DNA of 64,000 bases from Paragonimus skrjabini miyazakii (Eukaryota; Platyhelminthes; Trematoda; Plagiorchiida; Troglotrematidae), in assembly GCA_014338405.1 (NCBI GenBank), contig JTDE01000038.1, positions 353,368-417,367 on the forward strand, in the 5' to 3' direction. A program made the position numbers and the translations under genes. Positions 12,626-24,854 of this stretch are shown in pieces. The notes below the pieces were generated by a model. The model made no database searches and had not been told where the DNA came from. It worked only from the letters and a program-made list of their open reading frames with translations. How positions within the stretch are numbered: position 1 is the first letter of the stretch; every line of letters begins with the position of its first letter.

Positions 12626-14943
12626 TAATTTTTGTTACAACAACTTTTTTCCTCGCATCACTTGAACGTGTTTTGTCGTTCATAATAGCTTTTAATTTGT
12701 CTTATTTGCATTAATAAAAGGAATCCACTATTTCACTTAGCAATGGATTCAACAGAAACGACACATATTTGTCATAAGTCTAACTGGCCAACAAAAAGTT
12801 GTTTCCAGTTGAATTTTTGTCACTTTCTGTACCAAACTCAGTGGGATGTTGTCTAATTGTTTACAAAAAAAAGCTGTTAAGAAAACAAAATGGACCCTTT
12901 GAAGTTCATAATCTATTGATCTGAGTTGGTCTGATGTGTCTGCTATGCAGCTTCTCCATTTACTTGCCAATAGAAAGCTAAATGTCATGCTTTACATCAT
13001 ACAACTAAAACATCGAAACTTTCAAAACATTTGAAAACAACATTAGTTGCATAACTTTCTAATGCAATGTCTTGTATAACTGTGTACACCTGTATCTTAC
13101 TCATCGATGATGAAGTTAACTGGTATCAAATTTCACCCTTATCTATACTTAAGCTAGCTGGTAATATTTGGGAAGACAGAATGTGCCCTAGTCTCAGTCA
13201 GATCTCCAGGCTTCTCACGTGCATTGTCGTTTGTAGTCAATTAATATGTGTGTTTGGTTGCTCTTTCCACTTGAAATTCATTTGTTTAGTCACCTGATTG
13301 AAATGGAATTGAGTCATCTGTTGTTTGAAAGTATGTTTACCAGTCAAGTTACCTTTCTATCTTATCATTTCAAATAAACCGGATAGACCCAATTGAGCGC
13401 TTGCCAACTTGTGATACTGGAACATTTTGCTGACCATTCTTTCAAAAGAGTAGCCCCGAATTTAGTTGGGTTAGTTCGGTTTCGAAATCCCGTAATCAGA
13501 TTGCTGCACCTCCGTCAGCTTAAAAATGACTCAGTATTATGAGAACGAAAGAAGTTTGGTCGGATCTTGCTTCCCTTGTGGATTTAAATCGGTGAAATGG
13601 ATGGAGTATTGCTTGCTTCTATCAAGAAACAAGCGTGAACTAACGAGTTAAACAACTCATCATCAAGTGGATGGACTTTGCTTAGTTTGGTTGATATTTA
13701 TATCAAAATGTACCCACCCACCCCCACTATATAAGCGTACCGAATTGTAGAAGAATGAGCAAAAACGTGCACGCCAGTATGTCTCCCAAGAAAATTATCC
13801 AAAAACTTGTACAGCATGATGCCTACGGCTATTCACTAATGCTTCAGATCGGTTCAAAATGTGTGGGTTATGGGCATTCATTTAGACAGTAAGTGATAGC
13901 ACAATATTGACTTGGCGACCTGCTTTCACTAAAAAGCCTGAGTTATGGGGCATTTCGTGTTCTCTAAGTATAATTTACCGAGGGTAAAGTAAGGTATCAT
14001 TTACCAAACATGTTATCTGCTTCCTGGCTGTTGGTTGTAGTGTTCTCTGTTCTCCTGTTTCTGCAAATGCAGGAAACGAATAGGTACTTGTGTAGCACAC
14101 AGGATTTCCTTTTTTACAGAGGAAAAAGACAATAAGTTGATTTGTGAGATCAACACTGATTCTGCAGCGTTGAAAACGCACCTCAACTTGAACAACGCGC
14201 CTTTTTGTTTATAGTACGTATTGATGGCTGATGCTTAAATGTATTGCTCTATCTTTCACATTCATTCAATGGCTTTTCTGTGATTTCAAGACATTTGTAC
14301 TGAATTAAGATGACTTTCAGTTTTAAAGTAAACAATTTTGTTCCCATATGAATAAGGTTTGTTGATGTGTTTGAACTATTACATAAAACTTGCGAAAACA
14401 ATACAATATATTCTTGGTAGTATTATATCAGCCTTCTTCGAAACAATAATTAGGTCGAATATAACGATTCAATAAAATGAATAGGTTTAAAAAAGTAAAG
14501 AATTATCGCTTTGATCAGTTAATATTTTTCAGAAAATCTCAGATAATAGAATGTTTGAATTGGCACCACCATGCTCGTTTTAACCACAAGCTCGTATTCT
14601 ACTGGGTGGTTAGTATGAACTATGAAGAACTGCTTATTGGAAAAAATGTATTCACAACATAGTGCATGAAACAGTTGTGGTGAATTAAAGAAATGCATTC
14701 ACGAGACTCATGTGGGGGGAAGAACACTGGTATCAATAGGCTATGTCAAATATTTATCTGTAATTCCCCTTGATATCAATAGAAAAGATGATGTGTCGAA
14801 CATTTTTGGTTTATTTGATTGCGGACGCCTTACTCGAAAACCGAAGATTCTTCAAGTTTTGTTCTTTGTGCTCGACGATCCATCGACTTTTATGTTTCAT
14901 TCACGTTAACTGTTGCGTGCTCACAGTTTTATAGTTGCAACAG
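12626..14943. other. No gene recognised
   Basis: AT-rich. ORFs at 13067-13297, 13975-14181, 14477-14662 and 14712-14909 have no recognised motif. The last sits just before the candidate exon at 14944 and could include part of an upstream exon, but no splice site decides this. Confidence 0.35.
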
Positions 14944-15150
14944 GTGGAACGAATTTTGGCTTTCTTTTGTGTACAACGGTCGAACCCTCAATTATTGAGG
15001 GAAAATCTTCAGCGTGAAAAAGCCTTGGGGATACCCAGTTTGAACTATCACAGCCTGTTCATTTTACAAGACATTCGTGATCGTATCCTCTGCATCTTGT
15101 TTCCGTTTTTTGACGGTGAAACTCTGCAAGAATTTAACATAGACACACAG
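14944..15150 (+). CDS. Unassigned protein, internal exon 1 of a candidate trio
   Basis: An open, protein-like stretch of 69 codons beginning after an acceptor (ttgcaacag) at 14943. It reads VERILAFFCVQRSNPQLLRE at its start and REKALGIPSLNYHSLFIL further on, and ends at cacag followed by gtgtca, a weak donor. Composition is coding-like: mixed charged and aromatic residues and no low complexity. Both ends are phase 0, matching the next two candidate exons at 15492 and 15601. I do not recognise the product. No start codon, stop or upstream exon was found, so this is internal sequence of an unknown gene. It could also be a decayed copy of one. Confidence 0.4.
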
Positions 15151-15491
15151 GTGTCAAATTTGAACACAGCACAAGTTAAACTTCATAATCAGCACACACA
15201 CATGGAGAAAGACTAAACAAACTCACTGTCAATATCACCTTATAACGGATTGTGAATAAATAGAAAATATACGAACATGAACAAACAAGACCATCAGGGG
15301 AATCAAAAAAGTCTTACACGTCAGAGATTTGGTGACGTTGTGTCGAATCTGCACGTTACTCCTGCGATCAAGATCTGTACATACTGTAGTGCACTGTTTA
15401 ACTCCGTGGGCATGGCAGAAAGAGTTGAAAGTTCTAAAATCATTGGGTGGCTCACGTTGTAAATTCCTCATTCACCCTCACTGGTCATCAG

Positions 15492-15551
15492 ATATGCGTA
15501 CTTGACGAGGTACTCCTTCAGTGGCTTACAGCGTTGAGAGCTGACGTGATC
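15492..15551 (+). CDS. Unassigned protein, internal exon 2 of a candidate trio
   Basis: A 60-nt stretch (20 codons, ICVLDEVLLQWLTALRADVI) between a good acceptor (pyrimidine-rich tract then tcatcag) and a strong donor GTAAGT at 15552. It is phase 0 at both ends, so it joins in frame to 14944-15150 upstream and 15601-15708 downstream. The high leucine content suggests a helix. The product is unknown. The very good donor is the best single piece of evidence that this locus is a real spliced gene. Confidence 0.45.
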
Positions 15552-15600
15552 GTAAGTTGTGTACCTTCATCCAGGTTGTCTGTCCATCACTTTCATACAG

Positions 15601-15708
15601 CTTTCCCTCAGATTCCTAAACCGTCGAATACAGATTACCCTTCCACCGACACGGAGTCAGAAGCACATTGCTACAGATCTTTCACTTTTCCGAAAAACCT
15701 ATGGATAT
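15601..15708 (+). CDS. Unassigned protein, internal exon 3 of a candidate trio
   Basis: Follows a 49-bp intron (15552-15600) that ends in a clean pyrimidine-rich acceptor (ctttcatacag). The frame set by exon 2 stays open for 36 codons, starting LSLRFLNRRIQITLPPTRSQ and ending FRKTYGY, before a donor-like GTAAAT at 15709. Small introns of this size are common in fluke genes. The next exon was not found; the gene may continue anywhere in 15.7-20.5 kb. Product unknown. Confidence 0.4.
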
Positions 15709-18021
15709 GTAAATCTCATAACCTCCGCCAATTGAGTTCGGAGATAATGATTACAGGTTATAATGAGGTGGTATGCAGCCACTGAAGAGTGAATCAAATG
15801 CCAGCGTCGGCTTTCTTACTGTTGTTATTAGTTACGGGATAGATATAACACGGTCCGATGGTTAGGATATTCGGTTGTTCTGGAAGCTCAGCATTTTCGA
15901 TTGCAAACGTGTCATTGCCAAGCAAGGTGAGATCACCAGTCCATAAAACTTTAAACGTCTAAGAATGAACCACGCTCAAACTCTCAAACTTATATACTAT
16001 GACTGTAGTGAACTGGAGCTGAAACAATTTCCTCAGTGGAGAAAACACACTCAATCAACGCTCTCACACATGCTGTTACCAGTGCACTTGGGGTTGATGG
16101 AGACCAACAAATCAGAAATGAAATCATTTGTTATCTTACGTTTGTCTCGAGGGGATGATGCTTAAAACAGTTGATGTGAACGTGTACGAGATTTAACTAA
16201 CCGGGTTATACGAATTCAAGTCGTAGAAGGTGATATCGAATTGGTTTATCAAAATGCAACAGGACTGTCACTAAATAGTAACTTCTGATATGAACGTAGC
16301 AGTTTCTGTATATAAAAAGCGTATCGTTTCTCTACTAATCTGAGATCGCTTATTTTCCATCAGCTCTTCGTCGTTTTGATTACTCTGAGGTATTTGTCAC
16401 ATACGTAATAACGATTATATCGTCTCGTTTGATGGTGAAAAATTTCTAACTTAAATGAAGGTTCATCAAGAAACCCAACATACAACACACAGGCTGCTTT
16501 GAACCTTTCTAATCTGTTAGTCTCATACGTTGTGAACAAATCCTAAACATTGTTATGTGGATAGATAAATGACAAATGCTTACTGGAACAACAGTGAGAA
16601 AACATTTGAATTACCCTTTATAATATAAAATATGATTTTAGGTTTGATTTCAGGATCGTTAAGTAATGACGCACAACGAAAAATGTGGCCACTGTTTGTA
16701 GTTGCTGTGTTCGCGTTTGATCTCATTAGTGTTATCCATAGTGACGTGAATACTGATGAAATAAAAACAGCAATAACGAGTGTTATGTATACACAATTTA
16801 TAAATGGAATTGAGTAATGTCAAGTTTTTGTCAATCACTTATTGTGCTTTCACGGGGGTGATTTTTCCAATGAATCTAACCAATTAATATTGTGCGCACA
16901 GAGTAAGAAACGCAGACATTTCTGATAGAATAGTAACTAATTGAAATAGGCTGAACAATACTTAATGAATAATTATTGTAATACGGACGTCAAAGTTAAA
17001 GCTGAATAACACTGGTATGTTACTTAACTTTAACTGTCTATCGTTCATGATAACAAGTTTACCGGTTCAAATTTTAACTTCCGCCATTTCTTTCTTTCAC
17101 CAAAAATGTATATCTGTCATGTTAAACATATATTCTTATGGGAATCAGTGAACATGAGACAAACTTTTCAATATTCGCACCATAGAACTTTGGCTGTCGT
17201 ACAACAGTGTAGATACACAGTGTGATTACTAGCAGATTATTAAATCATAGACAGCAATAACAATTGAAGTGTCTAAAGATTTAGGGTAACGACGCCAGCG
17301 GACTTAGAAAACGGTTGAGGATGTTCACTCATCCCATGAAAATGTATACAATTTTAGGTAAAACTATTTTATTTAATCGAATCCCAAATGTCAAGCTGCC
17401 TTGCATTGCCACCAAAAACTTGACTAGTCAATAAGACAAAATTCATTTTTTGCTCACTTTGTTGAAGTTGTCTATCTCGATAAATAAACGATGAAAAATA
17501 TCCACGTCGTGCTGATGAAAATATTGGGCTAAATGAAAAAAGATCCTAAAAGAGTTTGAGCGCATTCACTAAATCTGTTGACCGGATATTGCAGAACTTT
17601 GTGTTATTCTAATCCCATTTAACAACACAAACAAGTGACGTGATATAAAATGAAAACATTTTTTCTGTTGTTCCAAATGGACAAAATACAAGTGAAAAAA
17701 CCTATAGGTTGTTCACATCTTGAATGTAAATAGCGTTTTCTAAGAAAACCGTGTAGATGAAGTACTTTTAATGATATTGTAGTGGATTATTTTTTTTTGC
17801 TTTCTACCTAGCAGAATAAGATCAGTACTGCATAAAGAACTCCACATAACGGCTTGTCAACAACGTTTTTTTATATGAACTGTTTTTGATTCCTGGCTAT
17901 AGTCAAAATATTCCAGTTCCAGGTTGAGGACTAATTTGTATTCCATGAGTTACGAGTTACTAATTTTGTATACGTTATACCAGATTAGTTAGAACTGAGA
18001 CTGTCAAAATATTATTCATAC
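15709..18021. other. No firm gene; one short signal-peptide-like ORF
   Basis: Mostly AT-rich. At 16683-16817 a 44-codon frame begins MWPLFVVAVFAFDLISVIHS, which resembles a signal peptide, and a splice acceptor-like ttgatttcag ends at 16653. An upstream out-of-frame ATG at 16665 argues against it being used. At 15965-16165 another ORF has no recognised motif. A tRNA-like fragment may lie near 15857-15915. Confidence 0.3.
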
Positions 18022-18260
18022 AGATTGAACATCACCCACAGTTGATCGCAGCCGTCGCATTCCCATAGAGTTTCCAGTCGGCCCCTTTCGAAAAGAAGCA
18101 CTAGACTCGTGGTTCAAGTCCCGGCAGTGACGATGATATGCACTACTGACGAGCTCTAATGAAAGCAAAATTCGAGTCTAGTGCTTCTTTTCGAAAGGGG
18201 CCGACTGGAAAATCTATGGGAATGCGACAGCTGCGATCAATTGTGGGTGATGTTCAATCT
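18022..18260. repeat. Foldback (inverted-repeat) element, 88-nt arms, family C related
   Basis: Left arm 18022-18109 and right arm 18173-18260 are both 88 nt and pair with only three mismatches. They start and end with agattgaacatcacccac and its complement. The 63-bp loop (18110-18172) holds more family C-like sequence (gagctctaat). The arms contain the ttcgaaaagaagcacta core found at 10081, 29320 and 39358. A shorter relative with 33-nt perfect arms lies at 55328-55426. This could be a MITE or a palindrome made by inverted joining of two repeat copies. No target-site duplication is obvious. Confidence 0.85.
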
Positions 18261-20520
18261 ATATGAAAATCAAAATCTCCTACTACTCATCAGTAAAATA
18301 TTATTCCTCACAAGCCAAGTACTGCAGATTTAAGAATGTTTAAAATATTCATCACATATTCGTCGTATCAAATGAACAAAATGCACATATGATTTTTTTT
18401 TCGTATGCTACTTGAAAAAAATACGACGTCAATTATCTATCACCCTTAAACTTCCAGGGAATCTCTCGACTGACTTATTTTTGCAAACGCTATTCAAATC
18501 CATTTTGGTTTATAATATGAAGGGACGTTTATCTCTGATTGTTTTGTAACGTTCAACATAAGACCAATGAATTAGTGATCACCTCACTAGCGGGGTGAGC
18601 ACTAGCACTCGAGGTTAAACTCCGGTTAAGAAAGGTAGACTCATTTGTACAGTTAATCTCTAACAAACAGAAAATTCGTCACAATCAATTCTGAGTGCAT
18701 TCAAGTTAATAATACTCATGTGCTTCGCTGTTAAACAGTAATACGGTGGTAACATCATGGCAGAAAGATGAAGTTACTTTCAGGCATTGGATAAGTTATT
18801 CCCATTCAGGTTGCTTGTGAACAGCTGACATTTTCATCGTGCAGTTTGTTTTGGGGCGTCTACTTTTATATAGGTAACTGACAGTCCTGGTATCTATGCG
18901 CCTAAAGACTGCCTTCAGCTAGGTTCCCGGCACTGTTTTTTGAAGCTTCTCGATTAATAAAACATACCCAAAGAAGTGTGTAAATTTGTCACTGTCCTAA
19001 TATGGTAACTCCAAACAAAGGTGAAAACTAATTCAAAAATATTTTATATCTGCATCCTTTCGACTGGTGTTTGCTAAGGCCGCTTGATATACTTATTCTT
19101 AGTTGTTACCATGGACAGCATTCTAGAAGGTACTGATGAGGATTCTTGCGATACTGTGTCGCGTTTCATTCCGGTAATATTTTCTCCTGCATGTGATACG
19201 CAAGTGACACTGTTCCATATGATCCATCTAACAACGGCATAAATATCCCGCTAGATAAGCCAAGCGATAAAGCTGGTCTGTACGGAATGCGTTTCTGTCA
19301 TTCAAAATGCGAAGTGGTGCCTCAAGACTTGGAAGTGTTTACAACTGTTTCACTGTACCCAGGCATCTTTTTTGATAATGTGGACAGGTTCATCCAAGTG
19401 GGTGGTGCCATATTGTCTATCTCTAATAGCCCTACAGATGTATCGGCAAAAATAACGGCGACACTTGTAAATTTGTCTAATTCTTCCCATTTGCGGCATC
19501 TGATAGTCACCGATGCGAAAGATTTAATTCGGGCATGGTATTCTTTTTACCCTATGATTCTGTATTTTGACGAACAGCCGAACTGAATCATCGTACCTAA
19601 CTAATGTTTGCTCCGTAAATCATCGCAAATTGAGCGGAGTAATCACATGGGTAACGCGGTTATTCGATCAAATTAGGAAAGTGTACTGTTCGCATTGTTT
19701 CTGCAACGAATTCTTTATCGCAAGTTATTTTAGCACCAGGTCTTCCTTGCCGAGGCTACCAGTGACCGGACAAAATCATGAGATATGCTTACAATAACTT
19801 CAGCACAATTACTGAAAGTCTTAACTGTCTCAGTGTTCAAAGACATTGTGCGTTGCCTATCGCTTGGGATGTTCATAACTATTCAAGTCGCTCCTTAGAA
19901 GCGATATCCGACATAAAGGTTTGCAGTGGAAAATGCCATGTTTGTACTCATATTATTGATGTCTTTTCTGGTTAGGTTTATTCTATCACCTACTGCTTTG
20001 TTTTGAAAGAACTATAACCACATCGCAAAACGTTTTCAGAACAGAATATTCGAATGTTATAGTTACTTGATTGTGGACATTTGTTGATTGTGCAGCTTAC
20101 CCCAATCATGTTGAACAAATGTTACAGTTCATGTTAATTAAACATTTATCAGCTTCACACAAACTGACAAATTTATACAATTCAATATATAACTGTGGAA
20201 ATAGTTGCGACAACTTTGGATTTCAATAACAAATGAACTAACCTTTGTAAACTGTACATGGATGAATTAATTGATATAACTAAATTATACGCCTTCAGTT
20301 TTAACTGACTACAATTAGTTGACATGCGATACGGACAAGTGATCTACTACAAAGTATTGTAACCATTACAAGATGAGTTCAAGTGATTGGAGCTACGAGA
20401 TAGTTTAGAAAAAAATATTAACACAAACAGCTGAATTTATCCAAGCGTTAATAAAATAACTTTTGAGGTTTTTTTGACACGTCAGACAATTTATTGACTG
20501 ACAGTCTGTATATCACATTT
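18261..20520. other. No firm gene; region upstream of NCK
   Basis: The 99-codon plus frame at 19287-19586 (with VDRFIQVGGAILSIS) is somewhat protein-like but unrecognised and lacks clear splice sites. It is not called. No promoter motif could be placed with confidence, and the NCK 5' end may be set by trans-splicing or by a distant 5' exon. Confidence 0.35.
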
Positions 20521-20533
20521 CAGGGACTTCACG
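20521..20533 (+). promoter_or_regulatory. Splice acceptor just upstream of the NCK start codon
   Basis: A tatcacatttcag acceptor ends at 20523, only 10 nt before the ATG at 20534. The 5' untranslated region must therefore come from an upstream exon or from a spliced leader. Flatworms are known to trans-splice leaders to some mRNAs, so both readings are open. Confidence 0.5.
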
Positions 20534-20722
20534 ATGACAGAACCAATTCGAGACAATCTAATCGCCAAATTTGATTACTATGCTACTGAAAGTCATGAAC
20601 TGACTGTGTTAGAAGGTGAACGGTTAACACTACTTGACAATTCGTCCCTATGGTGGAAAGTGATGAACACGCAAGGGGAAGTGGGCTACGTGCCAAGCAA
20701 TTACGTCAGATCAGCACGCCAG
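20534..20722 (+). CDS. NCK: NCK-type adaptor, exon 1: start codon and first SH3 domain
   Basis: Residues 1-63 of an NCK adaptor, a cytoplasmic protein that links phosphotyrosine receptors to actin regulators such as WASP and PAK. This exon is almost exactly one SH3 domain (about residues 5-60): AKFDYYA at 11-17 is the ALYDY-type motif, tryptophans 40-41 form the ligand groove, and GYVPSNYV at 51-58 closes the fold. The start ATG at 20534 has the right distance to the domain, as in animal NCK proteins that begin a few residues before SH3-1. The exon ends at cag before donor GTAAAC, phase 0. Exon-to-exon phase agreement across the gene makes the identification very firm. Confidence 0.93.
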
Positions 20723-20804
20723 GTAAACAGTCTAATGCTAGCTATGCTAATAAGGTTGCTGTTAGAATCTGCTCTCATATTTCATGAACTCTTTGAGTCG
20801 AAAG

Positions 20805-21113
20805 AAAGGAAATATTAAATCAAAATTGACCGGCTCTACTACTAATGAATGGACAAGTAGAACTGTGGAAGCGCTAAGCTTGCCACAACCGTCCACAAAG
20901 CATAACCGCACCAATGCGACGCACGTCGAAGAAACTCTGCAAACACTAATGGATGGCAGGACCAATGAAATACCGTCAAGTGGGATGTCCAACCCATTAA
21001 ACACTATTGTTCGTGGGTCTAAGAATGGAGTATTTTACTCTTTCAACAGGAATTCTCTACCTTCAGGGGCCATTCTAATGACCGAAACAAATAATCGTGA
21101 TAAAAACATACAG
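20805..21113 (+). CDS. NCK: NCK-type adaptor, exon 2: long SH3-1/SH3-2 linker
   Basis: Residues 64-166, a polar linker rich in Ser, Thr, Asn and Lys with no domain. It begins with a basic stretch (KGNIKSKL), as does the linker after SH3-1 in animal NCK. The acceptor at 20804 is the only nearby AG that keeps phase 0 with exon 1 and opens the long frame; the intron would be 82 bp. The nicer-looking AG at 20797 breaks the frame. The exon ends before a good donor GTGAGC at 21114, phase 0. At 103 residues it is longer than the corresponding linker in vertebrates. The exact 5' boundary is inferred. Confidence 0.8.
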
Positions 21114-24100
21114 GTGAGCGAAAAAAATCTTGAAGGATTGCGTGTTGTTACCCATTGTACTGATTTTTATGTCTTCAGATTAAAATGTTTCATTGGTTCA
21201 GGCTCAACTAGGATCAGTCTGACTCGGCATGAATATATATATTTATATATTACAGTCGTATCTGGGTCAATCACTCATTTTGAAAGCGTTATAACGCAAA
21301 GATAGAGCTCCGCAAAAGATAGTATATACACAATGCTCCTTCTGCACAGTGACTACATATAGGGAACACAAAAATCAGTCGTTCATTTGTGGATGACTTT
21401 GTAAAGCAGACCACTATTTGTGCTCATATTCATGCCATACGCAATCATTCCTCACGTGACAGATTACAACAGAATCGGCTAATTTGTTTTTAATTATTGT
21501 ATTAACACTACTTTGTTCTCATTACCATCGTTATTACGAATTTTGCTGTTCTACGGTCATTTCCTTTGAGCATACAACCAAACCATGACAGAAATCGGTA
21601 GTCTTTGATGGCAACTTGGCAGTACTTTTTAGTGCGAAATTATTACTTGTCCGGTACTTGGAGTATCTCTTCGGCTGAGAAAATTCCATCTGCCAGGTTT
21701 GATTTTCTTTATCACTTTTAGCGTCCTCACTGAGTGATATATGAGCATATAGGTGCTAAGTAATGGACAAATGGCAGACCTACCAATTGTTGCATGCTGA
21801 TAGCAGTAAAAACAGGAAAGCATTGCCAGATTTTTCAAAATCACTGAAGTCTTCAACCAGTTCATTTTTTTCATAATGAATGTGTACTGGAACCACGACG
21901 GAATAACGAGCTCACCTACAGCATCCAAAGAGAATTACTTTATGGATTGCACCAAGTAAATGAACTTATAACCTGACAATTTAGAGTCAAATAAGAAACT
22001 ATCTTCTCGAGTATTTCACTCACTGTCTCTACTTAATCTACATTTTCGAATCTTGACGAAAATTCTTTCTGTACTGCACGTTCACAGTCTATGTAATTCT
22101 TGCATTTTGTGGTCGTTGTGTGGTTCTATATTATTCGTTGAAAAAACCAGTTTATTGACAATCAGTGAAGCATATCTGGATCATTCGTGAATTGGTCCAG
22201 GAGAATTACAATTGGCCATTTTATGCCAACGTTTATTGCTGAAACGCTTTAGCACAGATGAAAATTTCCTTAGTCATCCAGGCCTTCTGTTCGAACGAAC
22301 CTCTCTGATTTTCCATTCTGACCCAAGCGAAGAACCCCCATTTTCCGCTTCACTCTTCAGTTACTTCGGTCTGACTTGACTTGACCATAAACAGAGTTAA
22401 AGGGTTGTAGTTCATCTGGGACCAACATTAATGTCAGGCCTTAAACCGGTGATGCATCCTTGTGTCGCGCTGATGTGGCCAACAACCGCAGATGAACAGA
22501 TGTTAAGTAAATTGATACACAACGATATACTTTCGATCCTCTAGTTAATCAGACAGGTCGGACGGGCGTAAATGCTCACTGTTCAGTACTCGTTCCAAAC
22601 CCTATTGACTAAAGATTTTGGCCGGAGTAAACACGAACTGAGAGTACAATTCTTGAAGTGTGGACCATTGACATGTATCTATCACTGAGATGACTCTCAC
22701 TCTTTTTGCTCATATACGATACCAAGTGATTCAACCTACTACTAAGATCCCCATGTTTCAAACAGTTCCTGATAGTCTGAACGGTCGCAAAAGTCAGCCG
22801 TGAGTATGATGCAAACTGTCATGGTAGTGGTCGCTATTATATAACTCAGCATTAAAAAAAGCGGTGGTGATAGGGGTCAGTGGAGTAAGCGTCCAAAACC
22901 GTACATTTTTCACAGTGGTTGTACCGGGTCTTGGTAGATAACTGCCGTGAAGAACTGGTCGTTACTACAAAGAAGAATCGTTGTAAGCAACTATGGTACG
23001 CTAGATTTACCGAAGTCAATGAACCAGTAGCTGTTCACTAATAAGACTTGGGATAAAAAAGGTTATTTCAAACTTAAAGCGAAATAATACCAAAGAAACT
23101 GTGTTGTCTGCATCTAACCTCTTACAAAAAAGCCGCCATCAACTTAGCTGTCTGTCCTCAATATTTTTTCCTTATGTTTCTACATTTTGTGATGACTATG
23201 ACGCTTGTGATGTCCATCTACTTCGCTTCGCAGGACTAGAATATTTCAGTTGGAACTCAAAAAATCTACGATCAGGCCAGTATGTCTTTGTTGAGGCAAC
23301 AAATTCTAATATCTATGTAAGCCTTGGATCATTAATTGACGTCACGTTGTTAAGAGAAACATCTGGACTAGTCGGTATTTTTGATTATAATTCACATAGT
23401 TTGTTTATTCACAAATGATGTTTAGCATCCTCTAACAGTAACTCGGTATACAACAAACTGCTCATGATATGGCAACCTGATCATACACAGATACTAATGC
23501 AGATGATCGTCCATGAAAGTCAGTTGGGTTCATTCTGTCAGTCTTTGACTATCCATAGTCTAAAATAGTTGAGCCATGTAGTACACATGCTAAACAATTA
23601 CTTCCTTCATCGAACGCTTTTTCTCAATGCAACGGACAAGTGATGTAAGGTTCGAATTGAACAAACGGTGACTTTGTGCAGATAAATAGAAACACATGTC
23701 CATTACAAATCGTTTTTATCTCTTGGGCTAAAGTCCTTTAGTTCATACAGTCAACATACGGAAATGTTTGGACAACTGGATTCATTGCCAACAACACTGC
23801 CATTGTTTGGCAGATGTACCCATTAAGTGTGTGCACTTAGCAAATTGACTGTAGTGAAAGCTACTTGGAATCTATTTTGGTGATGTTACTTAGTTGTTAC
23901 TGACAAATTAATGTTGATCATCAAGTACCATGAATTTGAATGTTTGGGTTTAGATATGAGGTTTATAGACATTAAGTTCCATTTTTTCCCCGCTTATTTC
24001 GCCTTTCATCTAAAGTTTTAGCTTTCCTCTTTTCCCATAGTTGTATGACAAGTAAACAACAAGAAACAACAATACTGCTTACGATGATGACAATATTGAT

Positions 24101-24558
24101 AAGGATTGAATGTTTTTGGGTTGTATCCACGAGGTCGATGTTAATGTATAGTACAACTCTGTTCTTTTATGACCTAAATTCAAGCGATACTGGGTATCGT
24201 TGATAACGTCTTTGCCACTTATGAGGAGCTTCAATACTATAGTACATAGGTTGCTAAGAAAAAGAACACGATGCAAATTCATATAGATCTGCCAATAACT
24301 GCTTGGGTAAACAACTGAAATCGGCTATTTAATGAGTAAATCAACTGGAAAATTCGTGGCAATCACTGAGTGGAAACAAATGTATACCTTTCAGAAATCA
24401 TACATACAACTGGCCATTTGGCATACTCAACCACGTGTCACGCATTTCGATATTTCATGATACTAATCGTTTGTTTCCGTTCAGCTCTACGTTATTATTT
24501 ATTCCAAAATTTAGAAAACATGCTGTGTTTCCATTCGTTATTCGCAAAATCTTCTCAG
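21114..24558 (+). other. NCK intron 2
   Basis: A 3.4 kb intron with donor GTGAGC and a pyrimidine-rich acceptor ending cttctcag. Nothing in it is a confident exon. The 105-codon plus frame at 23101-23418 is unrecognised and would put stops into the protein. Confidence 0.75.
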
Positions 24559-24854
24559 GTTCCTTCTGACAACGTACCAGCTCCATCTATCCAAATTACA
24601 ACGCCAAAGCACTCGCAAGTGACCATGAACGCAGGACCTACTTCTTCGTCTGAAGTGCTTTGCCGCGTACTTGTGTCGTACACAGCCTGTATGTCAGACG
24701 AACTGTCCATTCAAGCCGGGGATCGCATACGTGTCTTTCACAAAAGTGCTGATGGATGGTGGTTTGGACAGCTTTTGTCAAACAATCAGAATCCTGTAAT
24801 TGGTTGGTTTCCGTCAAGCTTAGTCGTTGTAGACTCGTCCAATGTCTATTCCAG
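24559..24854 (+). CDS. NCK: NCK-type adaptor, exon 3: second SH3 domain
   Basis: Residues 167 to the split codon 265. A proline- and serine-rich lead (about 30 residues) precedes SH3-2 at about 201-257. Key parts visible are VLVSYTA (ALYDY-type), acidic DEL at 213-215 in the RT loop, tryptophans 233-234, and IGWFPSSLV at 247-255. The acceptor ending cttctcag at 24558 gives phase 0 with exon 2. The donor GTAGGT at 24855 leaves two bases (ag), which join c from exon 4 to form a serine codon. The exact phase match supports the join. Confidence 0.93.

Noticed and set aside
20796..20797. AG at 20796-20797 as the NCK exon 2 acceptor
   Set aside because: It would put the exon out of phase with exon 1; the AG at 20803-20804 keeps the frame.
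20784..20804. ATG at 20784 as an alternative NCK start
   Set aside because: It would lose SH3-1; the frame there belongs to intron 1 read-through into exon 2.
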